This document shows, one piece after another, positions 43,336-53,940 of a stretch of 64,000 nt of DNA; the stretch's first letter is position 1, and each line of letters begins with the position of its first letter. The notes under the pieces are model-generated. The model did no database searches. It was not told the origin of the DNA and saw nothing but the letters and a program-made list of their open reading frames with translations. The translations under genes and the position numbers were made by a program. The stretch is taken from the NCBI GenBank assembly GCA_011799875.1, contig CM022298.1, positions 195,445,452 through 195,509,451 on the forward strand, written 5' to 3'. The DNA is from Thinopyrum elongatum. Its lineage: Eukaryota > Streptophyta > Magnoliopsida > Poales > Poaceae.

Positions 43336-46113
43336 CTAAGTTACCTCAACGGGAATATGCATATCCCCAACAATAAGTATTTCATATTTCTTTTTGGCAG
43401 TAGGAAGGGGAAGTTGGAAACTTCCAATAGTAATTGTCGGAGCCTTTTCAATAACATTCACTTGAAATTGTTTCTTCGGAAAGTGCACCGTATGCTCATT
43501 ACCATTGATATAAAAAGTGACCTTGCTTTTATTGCAATCAATAACATCCCTTGTAGTGTTCAAAAAGGGTCTACCAAGGATAATTGACATGTTGTCGTCC
43601 TCGGGCATCTCAAGTATAACAAAGTCCATTAAGATAGTAACATTCGTAACAACAACGGGCACGTCCTCACAAATACTGATAGGTATGGCAGTCGATTTGT
43701 CAGCCATTTGCAAAGCTATTTCAGTAGGTGTGAGTTTATTCAAATCAAGTATTTTGTATAAAGAGAAAGGCATAACAGTAACACCAGCTCCTAAATCACA
43801 TAAAGCAGTTTTGACATAGTTCCTTTTGATGGAACATGGTATAGTTGGTATTCTGGGATCTCCTAATTTCTTAGGTACTCCATCCTTAAAAGAATAATTA
43901 GCAAGCATGGTGGAGATTTCAGCTTCGGGTATTTTTCTTTTGTTAGTGATAATATCTTTCATATACTTAGCATAAGGGGCCATCTTCAAAATATCAGTCA
44001 AACGAGTACGCAAAAAGACTGGCCTAAGCATTTCAGCAAAGCGTTCAAATTCTTCCTCATCTTTTTTCTTAGATGGTTTAGGTGGAAAGGGCATGGGTTT
44101 CTGAACCCATGGTTCTCTTTCTTTACCATGTTTTCTAGCCACAAAGTCTCACTTATCATAACGTTTATTTTTAGGTTGTGGGTTGTCAAGACCAACAACA
44201 GGTTCAATTTCAACATCATTATCTGGTTCTTTATCATTTTCTAATTGAGCATCTACATGAACATCAACATTATCATTATCATTATCACTAGGTGAATGCT
44301 CATTACCAGATTGAGTTTCAGCATCAGAGATAGAGACATCATTGTTATCTTTAGAAGGTTTTTCTCCTTCGGGTTCACTGGAAGTATGCAAAGTCCTATC
44401 ATTTTTCTTTTTCTTTTTCTTTTTAGTAGGACTAGGTGCATCAGTATTAATTCTTTGAGAGTCTTGTTCAATTCTTTTAGGGTGACCTTCAGGATAAAGT
44501 GGCTCCTGAGTCATTGTGCCTCCTCTAGTCATTACTCTAACAGCATGACCATTCATATTATTATTCATTTCACTGAGCAATTCACTTTGAGATTTAGCAA
44601 CTTGTTCTAACAGAGCTTGAACCATAGAGGCATGTTTTCCTACTCCCCTAACATCATTAGTGATTCTAAATAACAAGTCACTCAAGCAAGCAATCATATC
44701 AGCATTTTGCTTTAATTGTTTCACAACATGGGCATTGAAGTGATCTTGTTTCATAATGTAATTATCGAATTCATACAAGCATTGACTAGGATGTTTATTA
44801 TAAGGGATGTCACCTTCATTAAATTTTAAAAGAGAAATTACCTCTACCACCTGTGGTGGGGTGACAAGTCCATGTATTTCTTCAATAGGTGGTAAATTCT
44901 TAACATCTTCAGCTTTAATACCTTTTTCCTTCATACATTTCTTTGCTTCTTGCATATCTTCAGGACTGAGAAATAAAATACCCCTATTCTTCAGAGTGGG
45001 TTTAGGCGGTGGTTAAGAAAGTGTCCAATCATTATCATTCTTCAATATATTATTCAATAGCTCCTCAGCCTATTCAATAGTTTGTTCCCTGAAAACACAA
45101 CCAGCACAAGTACGTAGGTAGTCCCTAGAAGCATCGGTTAGTCCATTGTAGAAGATATCAAGTATTTCATTTTTCTTAAGAGGATGATCAGGCAAAGCAT
45201 TAAGTAATTGGAGACGCCTCCCCCAAGATTGTGGGAGACTCTCTTCTTCAATTTGCACAAAGTTACATATTTCCTGTAAGGCAGCTTGTTTCTTATGAGT
45301 AGGAAAATATTTTTCAGAGAAGTAATAAATCATATCCTGGGGACTACGCACACAACCAGCAGCAAGAGTATTATACCAAGTCTTAGTGTTACCCTTTAAA
45401 GAGAAAGTAAATAACTTAAGGATATAGTAATAATGAATTTTTTCCTCATGAGCAAATAGGGTGGCTATATCATTCAGCTTAGTAAGATGTGCCACAATAG
45501 TTTCAGATTCATAACCATGGAAAGGATCAGATTCAACCAAAGTGATTAGCTCTGGGTCGACAGGGAATTCATAATCCTTATCAGTAATAAAGATAGGTGA
45601 AGTAGCAAACTTAGGATCATATTTCATTCTAGCATTCAAGGATTTTTCTTTCAACTTGCATAATAATTTCTTGAGATCATCTCTATCCTTACAAGCAAGA
45701 AAATCTCTAGCTACCTCTCCATCCATAACATATCCCTCAGGTATCTCAGGCAATTCATATCTAGGAGCACTAGTTCCAATAGGTGAATCATAGTTTACAA
45801 TTTCAATAACTTCATCAGTTTCAGCATTCTCAATTTCTTTAGCTTTAGCAATTTGTTCATCAAGAAATTCACCTAGTGGTATAGTATTATCAAGCAAAGT
45901 ACTAGCATCATCAATAGCATCATTTCTAGCATCATACACAGCAGAAGTGGCATCATCAATTACTTGCGACATATCAGAAACAACAATAGGTTGTGGTGTT
46001 GCAAGCTTACTTAAAACCGAAGGTGAATCAAGTGCAGAGCTAGATGGTAGTTCCTTACCTCCCCTCGTCTTAGAGGGAACGATCTTGGTTCTATCATCCT
46101 TAAGATTCTTCAT
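43336..46113 (-). pseudogene. gag-protease of element F (two nonsense codons, otherwise open)
   Basis: Starts at ATG 46113 (MKNLKDDRTKIVPSKTRGG) and stays in one frame for 925 codons to a stop at 43336, broken only by TAA at 45013-45015 and TGA at 44149-44151. The gag core is at about 45100-45500 (FSLKGNTKTWYNTLAAG, FSEKYFPTHKK, FYNGLTDASRDYL). A long acidic linker follows (SDNDNDNVDVH). The protease-like segment is KTALCDLGAGVTVMPFSLYK with NMSIILGRPFLNT as its second conserved block. No zinc knuckle is evident. It is the least damaged gag-protease of the three copies. Confidence 0.85.
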
Positions 46114-46162
46114 AGTGATACATAGATATAAATCCCAAGTGACTCAGCAAATATAGCTATGC

Positions 46163-46180
46163 TCCCTGGCAACGGCGCCA
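46163..46180 (-). promoter_or_regulatory. Primer-binding site, tRNA-Asp type, element F
   Basis: The minus strand reads TGGCGCCGTTGCCAGGGA, complementary to the 3' end of plant tRNA-Asp with one mismatch, 11 bases from the LTR edge. Confidence 0.88.
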
Positions 46181-46191
46181 GAAAAAGGTCT

Positions 46192-47607
46192 TGATAACCC
46201 ACAAGTATAGGGGATCACAACAGTTTTCGAGGGTAGAGTATTCAACCCAAATTTATTGATTCGATAAAAGGGGAGCCAAAGAATATTTGTAAGTATTAGC
46301 AATTGAGTTGTCAATTCAACCACACCTGGAGATTAAATAACTGCAGCAAAGTGATCAGTAGCACAGTAGTATGATAGTTTTGATAGCAGTGGTAACAGTA
46401 GTAGCAATGGTAACAGTGATAGCAATAATTTTGTAGCAGTTGTAACAGTAGTAACAACAGTGGTAACTTAGCAAGAGCAATATGTGGAAAACTGGTAGGC
46501 ATTGGATCGGTGATAACGTTGGATAATATTCATCATATAACAGTCATAACCTAGGGCGACATAGAACTAGCTCTCGTTCATTAATATAATGTAGGCATGT
46601 ATTCCGTAAATAGTCATACGTGCTTATGGAAAAGAACTTGCATGGCATCTTTTGTCCTACCCTCCTGTGGCAGCGGGGTCCATAAGGAAATTAAGGGATA
46701 CTAAGGCCTCCTTTTAATAGAGAACCGGAACAAAGCATTAACACATAGTGAATACATGAACTCCTCAAATTACGGTAATCACCGAAAAGAATCCCTATTG
46801 TTGTCACCTTGGGGTATGTGGATCATAACGCGTAATAGGTGCATATAACTTGCATGGTAGGATCTAGAACACAAATATATTGGTGAAAACATAAACGGTT
46901 CAGATCTGAAATCATGGCACTCGGGCCCTAGTGACAAGCATTAAGCATAGCAAAGTCATAGCAACATCAATCTCAAAACATAGTGGATACTAGGGATCAA
47001 GCCCTAACAAAACTAACTCGATTACATGATGAATCTCATCCAACCCATCACTGTCGAGCAAGCCTACGAAGGAATTACTCACTCCCGGCGGTGAGCATTA
47101 TGAAATTGATGATGGAGGATGGTTGATGATGATGAAGACGGAAGATCCCCCTCTCCGGAGCCCCGAACGGACTCCAGATCTGGCCTCCCGATGAAGAACA
47201 GGAGGTGGCGGCGGCTGCGTATCATAAAACGCGGTGAAACTTCGTCTCCTATTTTTTTATTCAAAAATAGGAATTTATAGGATCAAGATTAGGGTCAGCG
47301 GAGCCTCGTGGGCCCCACTACCCACCAGGGTGCGCCAGAGGGGGGTGGTGCGCCCTGGTGCCTAGTGGGCAGCTCCCCCCCCCCCTTCCAGTGGGTCTTG
47401 GTTCCAGTATTTTTCATTTATTCCAAAATAATTCTCCAAAAAGTTTTGTCCAGTTCTTAGAACTTTTATTTCTGCACAAAAACAACACCATGGTAGTTCT
47501 GCTGAAAACAGCGTCAGTCCGGGTTAGTTTCATTCAAATCATGCAAATTAGAGTCCAAAACAAGAGCAAAAGCGTTCGGAAAAGTAGATACGATGGAGAC
47601 GTATTCG
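46192..47607 (-). repeat. 5' LTR of element F
   Basis: 1416 bases starting TGATAACCCACAAG; the terminal CGTATCA reads CGTATTC here, a small change at the very end. The right flank is GGGCT, identical to the left flank at 38024-38028. A C-run of about 12 lies at 47371-47385. Confidence 0.92.
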
Positions 47608-48033
47608 GGCTCTTTGTTAATTCAACAATAATGCATATGAGAGCCACTCAACATTTTCATCGTGGTCTTCTCATTTACAACGACTCAACAAAAGAAAAGA
47701 ATTTCAGAAAAACACACTAAATTTTTTTTGGGGGTTTTAGTTTTTCTGAAGAAAGCAAAATAACGAAGGAAAAATAAAAATTATAAAAACTATTCACATG
47801 GGAAAGCTCCCAACAAGCAAAAGAGGAAACAAGAAATATTTTTGGGTTTTCTTTTAATACTATAACTAATTAAACTAGAAAAGGAAAACAGAAAAGAAGC
47901 GAGAAATATTTTTGGATTTTCTCAAAGTTTTTCAAACACACAAGAAGAAAGCAAAACTAAAACTAACATGGATTATACAATGAAAGAGGATGAGCACTGA
48001 CAACTGGAATGAAATGTGTGAACATAAATGTAA
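47608..48033 (-). other. 3' UTR of element E, part proximal to ORF2
   Basis: Resumes the 3' UTR of E after F. GGGCTCTTTGTTAATTCAAC matches GGGCTCTTTGTTAGATCAAC at about 41068 within F itself, which proves that F inserted into this family's own 3' UTR. Confidence 0.85.
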
Positions 48034-48066
48034 TGTCGGTAAGAAATATGCACTCCCCCAAGCTTA
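48034..48066 (-). promoter_or_regulatory. Second polypurine tract with LTR-start-like sequence, element E
   Basis: CTAAGCTTGGGGGAGT then GCATATTTCTTACCGACA on the minus strand, just 3' of ORF2. The tract is conserved, the LTR-start-like part more diverged than in B and F. Confidence 0.6.
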
Positions 48067-48088
48067 GGCTTTTGGCCTAGCTTGGTAA

Positions 48089-49108
48089 TCACCACCCGTA
48101 GTAGTCGTCTGATCTGATATGAAAGTGCCGGGGCGGCGGCACTTGAGAGTCCCAAGCCTGGGCCTCGTTCTCTGCCACTGCCAACGCGTATCGGTAAGCA
48201 GTGATGTCCGGTGGCATGACGGTGTATCCATTCTTGGCATGAGAGTCAAACAAAGCAGGTGCAGGCAACGGAATAATATCACGAGTATCCTCACTAAATA
48301 CCAAGTTATAGAAAATATGGTGAGGAGGCTCAGGTTCATCAATAAAGTGGTGATCTATCATAGCCTGATGATCTAAGTAAATCCTAGGCAACAAATAATC
48401 ATGGTGGCGTATATCAATATGGAAACGTCTCGCTAAGCGAGTAGCATAAATACCACCATGAATTTTACCCTTAGTCCTATTAGTGTGCAAGCGGCGTGCA
48501 ATGATAGCTCCAAGCCTATAAGTGTTGTCACTGAAAAGTGCTTGGCATAAAATGGCGAGGTCAGGGGCACTGAGCGCACCACCTTGCTCCCTAGCAGTCA
48601 AACATTTCCCTATGAATAAAGCAAAGTAATGCACAGCAGGAAAATGCAAACTAGTAGCTCGGGCTTTTGACACGCCCCTTTCCTCTTCCACAATTAGAGT
48701 GTGAAGGAAACCCTCAAACTCCTCCGGTCTAGGCTCTCTTAATTCCCCATTAGAGGCAATCAAACATATCTCACAAAATTCAGCAAGTGGTATCTCATGA
48801 TGTTCAACATATAAATCAAAACACACCATGGGGGGTTCGAGCCTATTCAAGAAATGGAAATTTTGCACACAAAATTTTGTAAGGATGTGGTACTGGTCAC
48901 ACTCATCTAAGAGGAAGTCAGTCAACCCGGCATTTGCAACAAATTGCGTGAACTCTTGGTAGAATCCGGCTTCGTTCATGAAGGCATTGTGCGGCCATTC
49001 GCACGGCCGGACCTCCGTCCTACACGGAATGTTAAGGTCACTATCCGAGGAGTCCCCAATGACTCCCTTGGCTCTCCGTTTCAAGGAACTTCTCCTAAAG
49101 AAGTTCAT
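48089..49108 (-). CDS. ORF2 of element E (intact, 339 aa)
   Basis: ATG at 49108 (MNFFRRSSLKRRAKG) to stop at 48089, uninterrupted. I chose this ATG because an upstream in-frame GTG lies beyond a conserved splice acceptor (ATATTTCAG). Segments: CEWPHNAFMNEAGFYQEF, EIPLAEFCEICLIASNG, HYFALFIGKCLTAREQ, LSAPDLAILCQALF, RLGAIIARRLHTNR, IYATRLARRF, and a C-terminus ending SDDYYGW. No membrane segment or signal peptide is visible; the N-terminus is basic. It aligns along its length with ORF2 of B and F but with only roughly a third of residues shared, far less than their gag or LTRs. Looks like the Athila ORF-1 family; role unknown. Confidence 0.78.
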   Translation of the reverse strand: MNFFRRSSLKRRAKGVIGDSSDSDLNIPCRTEVRPCEWPHNAFMNEAGFYQEFTQFVANAGLTDFLLDECDQYHILTKFCVQNFHFLNRLEPPMVCFDLYVEHHEIPLAEFCEICLIASNGELREPRPEEFEGFLHTLIVEEERGVSKARATSLHFPAVHYFALFIGKCLTAREQGGALSAPDLAILCQALFSDNTYRLGAIIARRLHTNRTKGKIHGGIYATRLARRFHIDIRHHDYLLPRIYLDHQAMIDHHFIDEPEPPHHIFYNLVFSEDTRDIIPLPAPALFDSHAKNGYTVMPPDITAYRYALAVAENEAQAWDSQVPPPRHFHIRSDDYYGW

Positions 49109-49494
49109 TTCCCTACGAACAAATTTCTGAAATATTTGGGCCACAAAATGGTGTCAATAAAACTTCACAAGATTGATAGCAACTACTCATATTAAATGTC
49201 TAGAGGCTATATCAAGCATTCAAACTACTTGGAACTCAAAGAATTCAACATTCAAGCTCATTTTCAGTAGCACCAAGAGCAACTAATTATGCAAAATGTA
49301 ATCCACTAAAGCAAAAACCAATTGGAGCAATGGAGGAGTCACATACCAAGGAGCAATCCCCCAAAACAGTTTCAAAAATGGAGCTACGAGCAAAGAGATC
49401 GAAAATCTCAGGTTTGGGAGCAAGAACATGAGGGAGAGAGCAACCGGGAATTTTTCCTAGAGGTAAGAGATGAAGTGGGCTGAAGGGATAAGTG

Positions 49495-49700
49495 AGTGGG
49501 TCCTTGTGGGGCCCACAAGGCACCTTGGCGCGCCCTGTGGGTGGTCGTGCCCTGGTGCCTTGTGACCACCAGGGGCATCCCTCAGGATTTTGTTCAGTGC
49601 CAAGAATTCTTATATATTCCAAAAAAATCATGTTAAAATTTTACGTCATTCTGAGCACTTTTATTTTTGGGCCATTTTTCATTGCACGGATAATTCAGAA
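49495..49700 (-). promoter_or_regulatory. U3-like internal promoter region upstream of ORF2, element E
   Basis: On the plus strand TTCTTATATATTCCAAAAAA, ATTCTGAGCACTTTTATTT match the LTR segments TTTTCATTTATTCCAAAATA and ATTCCGAGAACTTTTATT in the same order and spacing. The GC-rich inverted repeat (GGCGCGCCCTG) is at about 49500-49580. Confidence 0.55.
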
Positions 49701-49889
49701 AACAGGATAATCATGCATTTTCTTTTATTTAACTAAGAATAACAAAGGACAAACAATAGGTACAGAAAGTTGTGCTTACTAAATGCATCGACCTCATGCC
49801 CCTAAAAAAGAATCCATTAATAAGGTTGATCAAGTCTTATTAACAAACCATTTCCGAGTAACATGAAACCGAAGAATCTTCGTATAACA

Positions 49890-52626
49890 CTAGGTTACCT
49901 CAACGGGGATATGCATCTCCCCAATAATAAGAGTTTCATATTTCTTTTTGACAGAAGGAACAGAGAATTTAAAACCTCCAATAGTGATTGTCGAAACCTT
50001 TTTAATAATATTGATACCATTCACTTGAAATTGTCTCTTCGGAAAGTGCATGTATGCTCATTACCATTAATATAAAAAGTGACCTTGCTTTTGTTGCAAT
50101 CAATAACAGCCCCTGCAGTATTCAAAAAGGGTCTACCAAGGATAATTGACATGTTGTCGTCCTCGGGCATATCAAGTATAATGAAGTTTGTTAAGATAGT
50201 AACATTTGCAACTACAACAGGCACATCCTCACAAATACCGATTGGCAGTTGATTTGTCAGGCATTTGCAATGATATTTTAGTAGGTGTGAGTTCATTCAA
50301 ATCAAGTCTTCTATATAAAAAGAAAGGAATAACACTAACACCGGCTCCTAAATCACATAAAGCAGTTTTGACATGATTTCTCTTAATGGAGCATGGTATA
50401 GTGTGTATTCCTAGATCTCCTAGTTTCTTAGGAACTCCATCCTTAAAAGAATAATTTGCAAGCATGGTGCAAATTTTAGCTTTAGGTATCTTTCTTTTAT
50501 TAGTGACAATATCTTTCATATATTTAGCATATGGGGCCATCTTTAAAATATCAGTCAAACGAGTACGCAAAAAGACTGGCCTAAGCATTTCAGCAAAGCG
50601 TTCAAATTCTTCCTCATTCTTGTTTTTAGGTGGCTTAGTAGGAAAAGGCATGGGTTTCTGAACCCATGGTTCTCTTTCTTTACCATGTTTTCTAGCAATG
50701 AAATCTCTTTTATCATATCGTTTATTCTTAGGAGGTGGGTTATCAAGATCAACAATAGGTTCTATTTCAACATCATTATCATGTTCTTTATCATTGTCGA
50801 GTTGAGCATCTACATGAACATCATCATTATCACTAGATGAATGTTCATTACCAGATTGTGTCTCAGCATCAGAAATAAAAACATCATTACTATTCTCAGG
50901 AGCTTTTTCTACTTCAGGTTCACTAGAAGCATGCATAGTTCTATCATTTTTTTTCCTTTTTCTTCTTAGATGAACTAGGTGCATCAACATTAATTCTCTG
51001 AGAATCTTGCTCAATTCTTTTAGGATGACCTTCAGGATAGAGTGGCTCCTGAGTCATTTTACCTCCTCTAGTCATTACTCTAGCAGCATGATCATTCATA
51101 TTATTATTCATCTCATTAAGCAAATCATTTTGAGGCTTTGCAACTTGTTCTAACTGAGTTTGGACCATGGATGTGTGTTTACCTAGACCTTAAACATCAT
51201 TAGAAATTCTGAACATTAAGTCACTCAAACGATCAATCATGAAAGCATTACGTTTTAATTGCTTGGTAACATACATATTAAAGTGTTCTTGCTTAACAAT
51301 GTAATTGTCAAATTCATCTAGGCATTGACTAGCAGATTTATTGTAGGGAATATCACCTTCATCAAATCTCATAAGAGAATTTACCTTTACTACCTATGTT
51401 GGGGTGTCGGCCCATGTATTTCTTCAATAGGTGGTAAATTATTAACATCTTCGGCTTTAATACCCTTTTCTCTCATAGATTTCTTTGCCTCTTGCATATC
51501 TTCAGGACTGAGAAACAGAATACCTCTCTTCTTCGGAGTTGGTTTAGGTGGTGGTTCAGGAAGTGTCCAATCATTATCATTCCTCAATATATTATTCAGT
51601 AGTTCTACAACATGTTCAGCAGTTCGTTCCCTAAAACCACAACCAGCACAACTATTTAGGTAGTCCCTAGAAGCATCGGTTAGTCCATTATAAAAGGTAT
51701 CAAGTATTTCATTTTTCTTGAGAGGATAATCAGGAAAAGCATTAAGTAATTGGAGAAGCCTCCCCCAACCTTGAGGGAGATTCTCTTCTTCAATTTGCAC
51801 AAAGTTAAATATTTCCTATAAGGAAGTTTTTCTTATGAGCAGGAAAATATTTTTCAGAGAAGTAATATATCATATCCTGGGGACTATGCACACAACCAGG
51901 AGCAAGAGTATTAAACCATATATTAGCATCACCATTTAGTGAGAAAGGAAACAACTTAAGGATATCATAGTAGCGAATTTCTTCCTCATGAGCAAATAGG
52001 GTGGTTGTATCATTTAATTTAGTAAGATGTGCCACAACAGTTTCAGATTCATAACCATGAAAAGGATCAGATTCAACCAAAGTAATTAACTCAAGATCGG
52101 CAGAGAATTCATAATCCTTATCAGTAACAAAGATAAATGAAGTAGCAAACTTAGGATCATATTTCATTCTTGCATTCAGATATTTTTCTTTCAGTTTACA
52201 TAATAGTTTCTTAACATCATCTCTATCATTACAAGCAAGAAGTTCTCTAGTTATCTCCTCATCCACAACATAACCCTCAGGTATCTTAGGCATTTCAATT
52301 CTAAGAGAGCTAGGTCTAATAGGTGAATCATAAATTTTATCAATTTCAGCACTTTCAATTTCTTTAGCTCTAGCAAGTTGTTCATCAAGAAATTCACCTA
52401 GTGGCACAGTTTCATCAAGCAAAGTACTAGCATTATCAATAGCATCATTCATAGCAGAAGTAGCATCATCAATTACTTGCGACCTATCAGAATTAATAGC
52501 AGGTGTAGGTGTCGCAAGCTTACTTAAAACAGAAGGTGAATCAAGTGCAGAGTGTGATGGCAGTTCCTTACCTCCCCTCGTTTTAGAGGGAACGATCTTG
52601 GTTCTATCATCTTTCAGATTCTTCAT
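49890..52626 (-). pseudogene. gag-protease of element E (many frameshifts)
   Basis: Starts at ATG 52626 (MKNLKDDRTKIVPSKTRGG) and ends at about 49890. It is collinear with the gag-protease of F but needs at least four frame changes (about 51800, 51380, 51010, 50260), with stops at about 51190. Protease-like KTALCDLGAGVSVIPFFLY and NMSIILGRPFLNTAG remain legible. The higher damage than in F agrees with E being the older element. Confidence 0.85.
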
Positions 52627-52675
52627 AGTGATCAACAGATATAAATCCTAAGTGACTCAGCAAAAAGTGCTATTC

Positions 52676-52693
52676 TCCCCGGCAACGGCGCTA
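52676..52693 (-). promoter_or_regulatory. Primer-binding site, tRNA-Asp type, element E
   Basis: The minus strand reads TAGCGCCGTTGCCGGGGA; 17 of 18 bases complement plant tRNA-Asp, the mismatch being at the second base. Confidence 0.87.
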
Positions 52694-52704
52694 GAAAAAG
52701 GTCT

Positions 52705-53542
52705 TGATAACCCACAAATATAGGGGATCGCAACAGTTTTCGAGGGTAGAGTATTCAACCCAAATTTATTGATTCGACACAAGGGGAGCCAAAGAATATT
52801 TGCAAGTATTAGAAGTTGAGTTGTCAATTCAACCACATCTGGAGAACTAAATATCTGCAGCAGAGTGATAAGTAGCACAGTAGTATCATAGTTTGATAGC
52901 AGTGGTAACAGTAACATCAATAACAATAACAGTAGTAGTTTTGTAACAACAATAGTACCTTAGCACAGATCAATATATGAAAAGTGCAGGCATTGGATCA
53001 GTGATGGATAATTGTGTTGGATGGCATTCATCATATAACAGTCACAACCTAGAGCAACACAGAACTAGCTCCAATTCATCAATGTAATGTAGACATGTAT
53101 TCCATATATAGTCATATGTGCTTATGATAAGAACTTGCATGACATCTTTTGTCCTACCCTCCCGTGGCAGCGGGGTCCATAAGGAAACTAAGGGATATTA
53201 AGGCTTTCTTTTAATAGAGAACCGGAATAAAGCATTAACACATAGTGAAACATGAACTCCTCAAACTACGGTAATCACCGGAAAGAATCCCAATTATTGT
53301 CACTTTGGGGTATGCGGATCATAACACGTATTAGGTGCGTATAAATTGCAAGATAGGACCAAGAACTCAAATAGATTCATGAAAACACAAAGGGTTCATA
53401 TCTGAAATCATGGCACTCGGGCCCTAGTGACAAGCATTGAGCATAGCAAAGTCATAGCAACATCAATCAGAACATAGTGGATACTAGGGATCAAGCCCTA
53501 ACAAATTGACTTGATTACATGATAAATCTCATCCAACCCCAT
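52705..53542 (-). repeat. 5' LTR of element E (truncated)
   Basis: Starts TGATAACCCACAAA and matches the first 838 bases of the complete LTRs up to CATCCAACCCCAT, where a different LTR begins. About 570 bases, including its promoter part, are missing. Confidence 0.9.
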
Positions 53543-53940
53543 TGATACGTCTCCGACGTATCTACAATTTTTGATTGTTCCATGCTGTTATATTATCAAT
53601 CTTGGATGTTTTATATTCATTTACTAGCAACTTTATATCATTTTTTGGGACTAACCTATTGACATAGTGCCCAGTGCCAGTTGATGTTTTTTGCTTGTTT
53701 TTTACTTCGCATAAAATCAATACCAAACGGAGTCCAAATGCCACGAAACTTTTTGGAGAATTTTTTCTGCCCGGAAGACACCCAGGAGGCCCAAGAAGTG
53801 CACCAGAGGGGTCATGTGGGGCCCACTAGGCACTAGGGCGTGCCAGAGGCCCAGGCGCGCCCTGGTGGGTAGTGGAGCCCACAGGCACCCCCTCCATCGA
53901 CCTTTGCCTCTATAAATACTCTAAGAGACCCGCTTCGGTA
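53543..53940 (+). repeat. Truncated LTR of another gypsy family
   Basis: Starts TGATACGTCTCCGACGTATC and continues with TTTTTGATTGTTCCATGC, TTTTGGGACTAACCTATTGA and AAACGGAGTCCAAA, phrases common in Triticeae gypsy LTRs. A GC-rich inverted repeat (about 53810-53895) and a TATA box (TCTATAAATACT, 53909-53920) follow. It has no second copy and no internal region, so it is an LTR fragment fused to the broken LTR of E. The right border is approximate. Confidence 0.7.

Larger units (their letters stand above)
38029..47607 (-). mobile_element. Element F: near-complete Sabrina-like retrotransposon nested in E
   Basis: A 9.6 kb minus-strand element with both LTRs, flanked by perfect 5-bp duplications GGGCT (38024-38028 and 47608-47612). 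Order on the minus strand: 5' LTR, tRNA-Asp primer-binding site, gag-protease, U3-like stretch, ORF2, second polypurine tract, 3' UTR, polypurine tract, 3' LTR. It is the only Sabrina-like copy in the window with both ends. It encodes no reverse transcriptase, RNase H or integrase and so must depend on another element for movement. Confidence 0.93.
34972..53542 (-). mobile_element. Element E: Sabrina-like LTR retrotransposon, host of element F
   Basis: Minus-strand element, split into 34972-38028 and 47608-53542 by element F. Removing F rejoins its 3' untranslated region exactly as found uninterrupted in B and F. It has a complete 3' LTR (34972-36382), a 3' UTR, an intact ORF2, a heavily frameshifted gag-protease, a tRNA-Asp primer-binding site, and a 5' LTR cut short at 53542 by another LTR fragment. 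Its gag is much more decayed than that of F, as expected for the older host element. Confidence 0.9.

Noticed and set aside
46192..47607. This LTR as the 3' LTR of element E
   Set aside because: Its right flank continues in the 3' UTR of E at GGGCT, not in a polypurine tract, and a primer-binding site lies to its left; it is the 5' LTR of F.
48089..49144. Longer ORF2 start at 49144 in element E
   Set aside because: The first codon would be GTG and lies before the conserved splice acceptor; ATG 49108 agrees with the starts in B and F.
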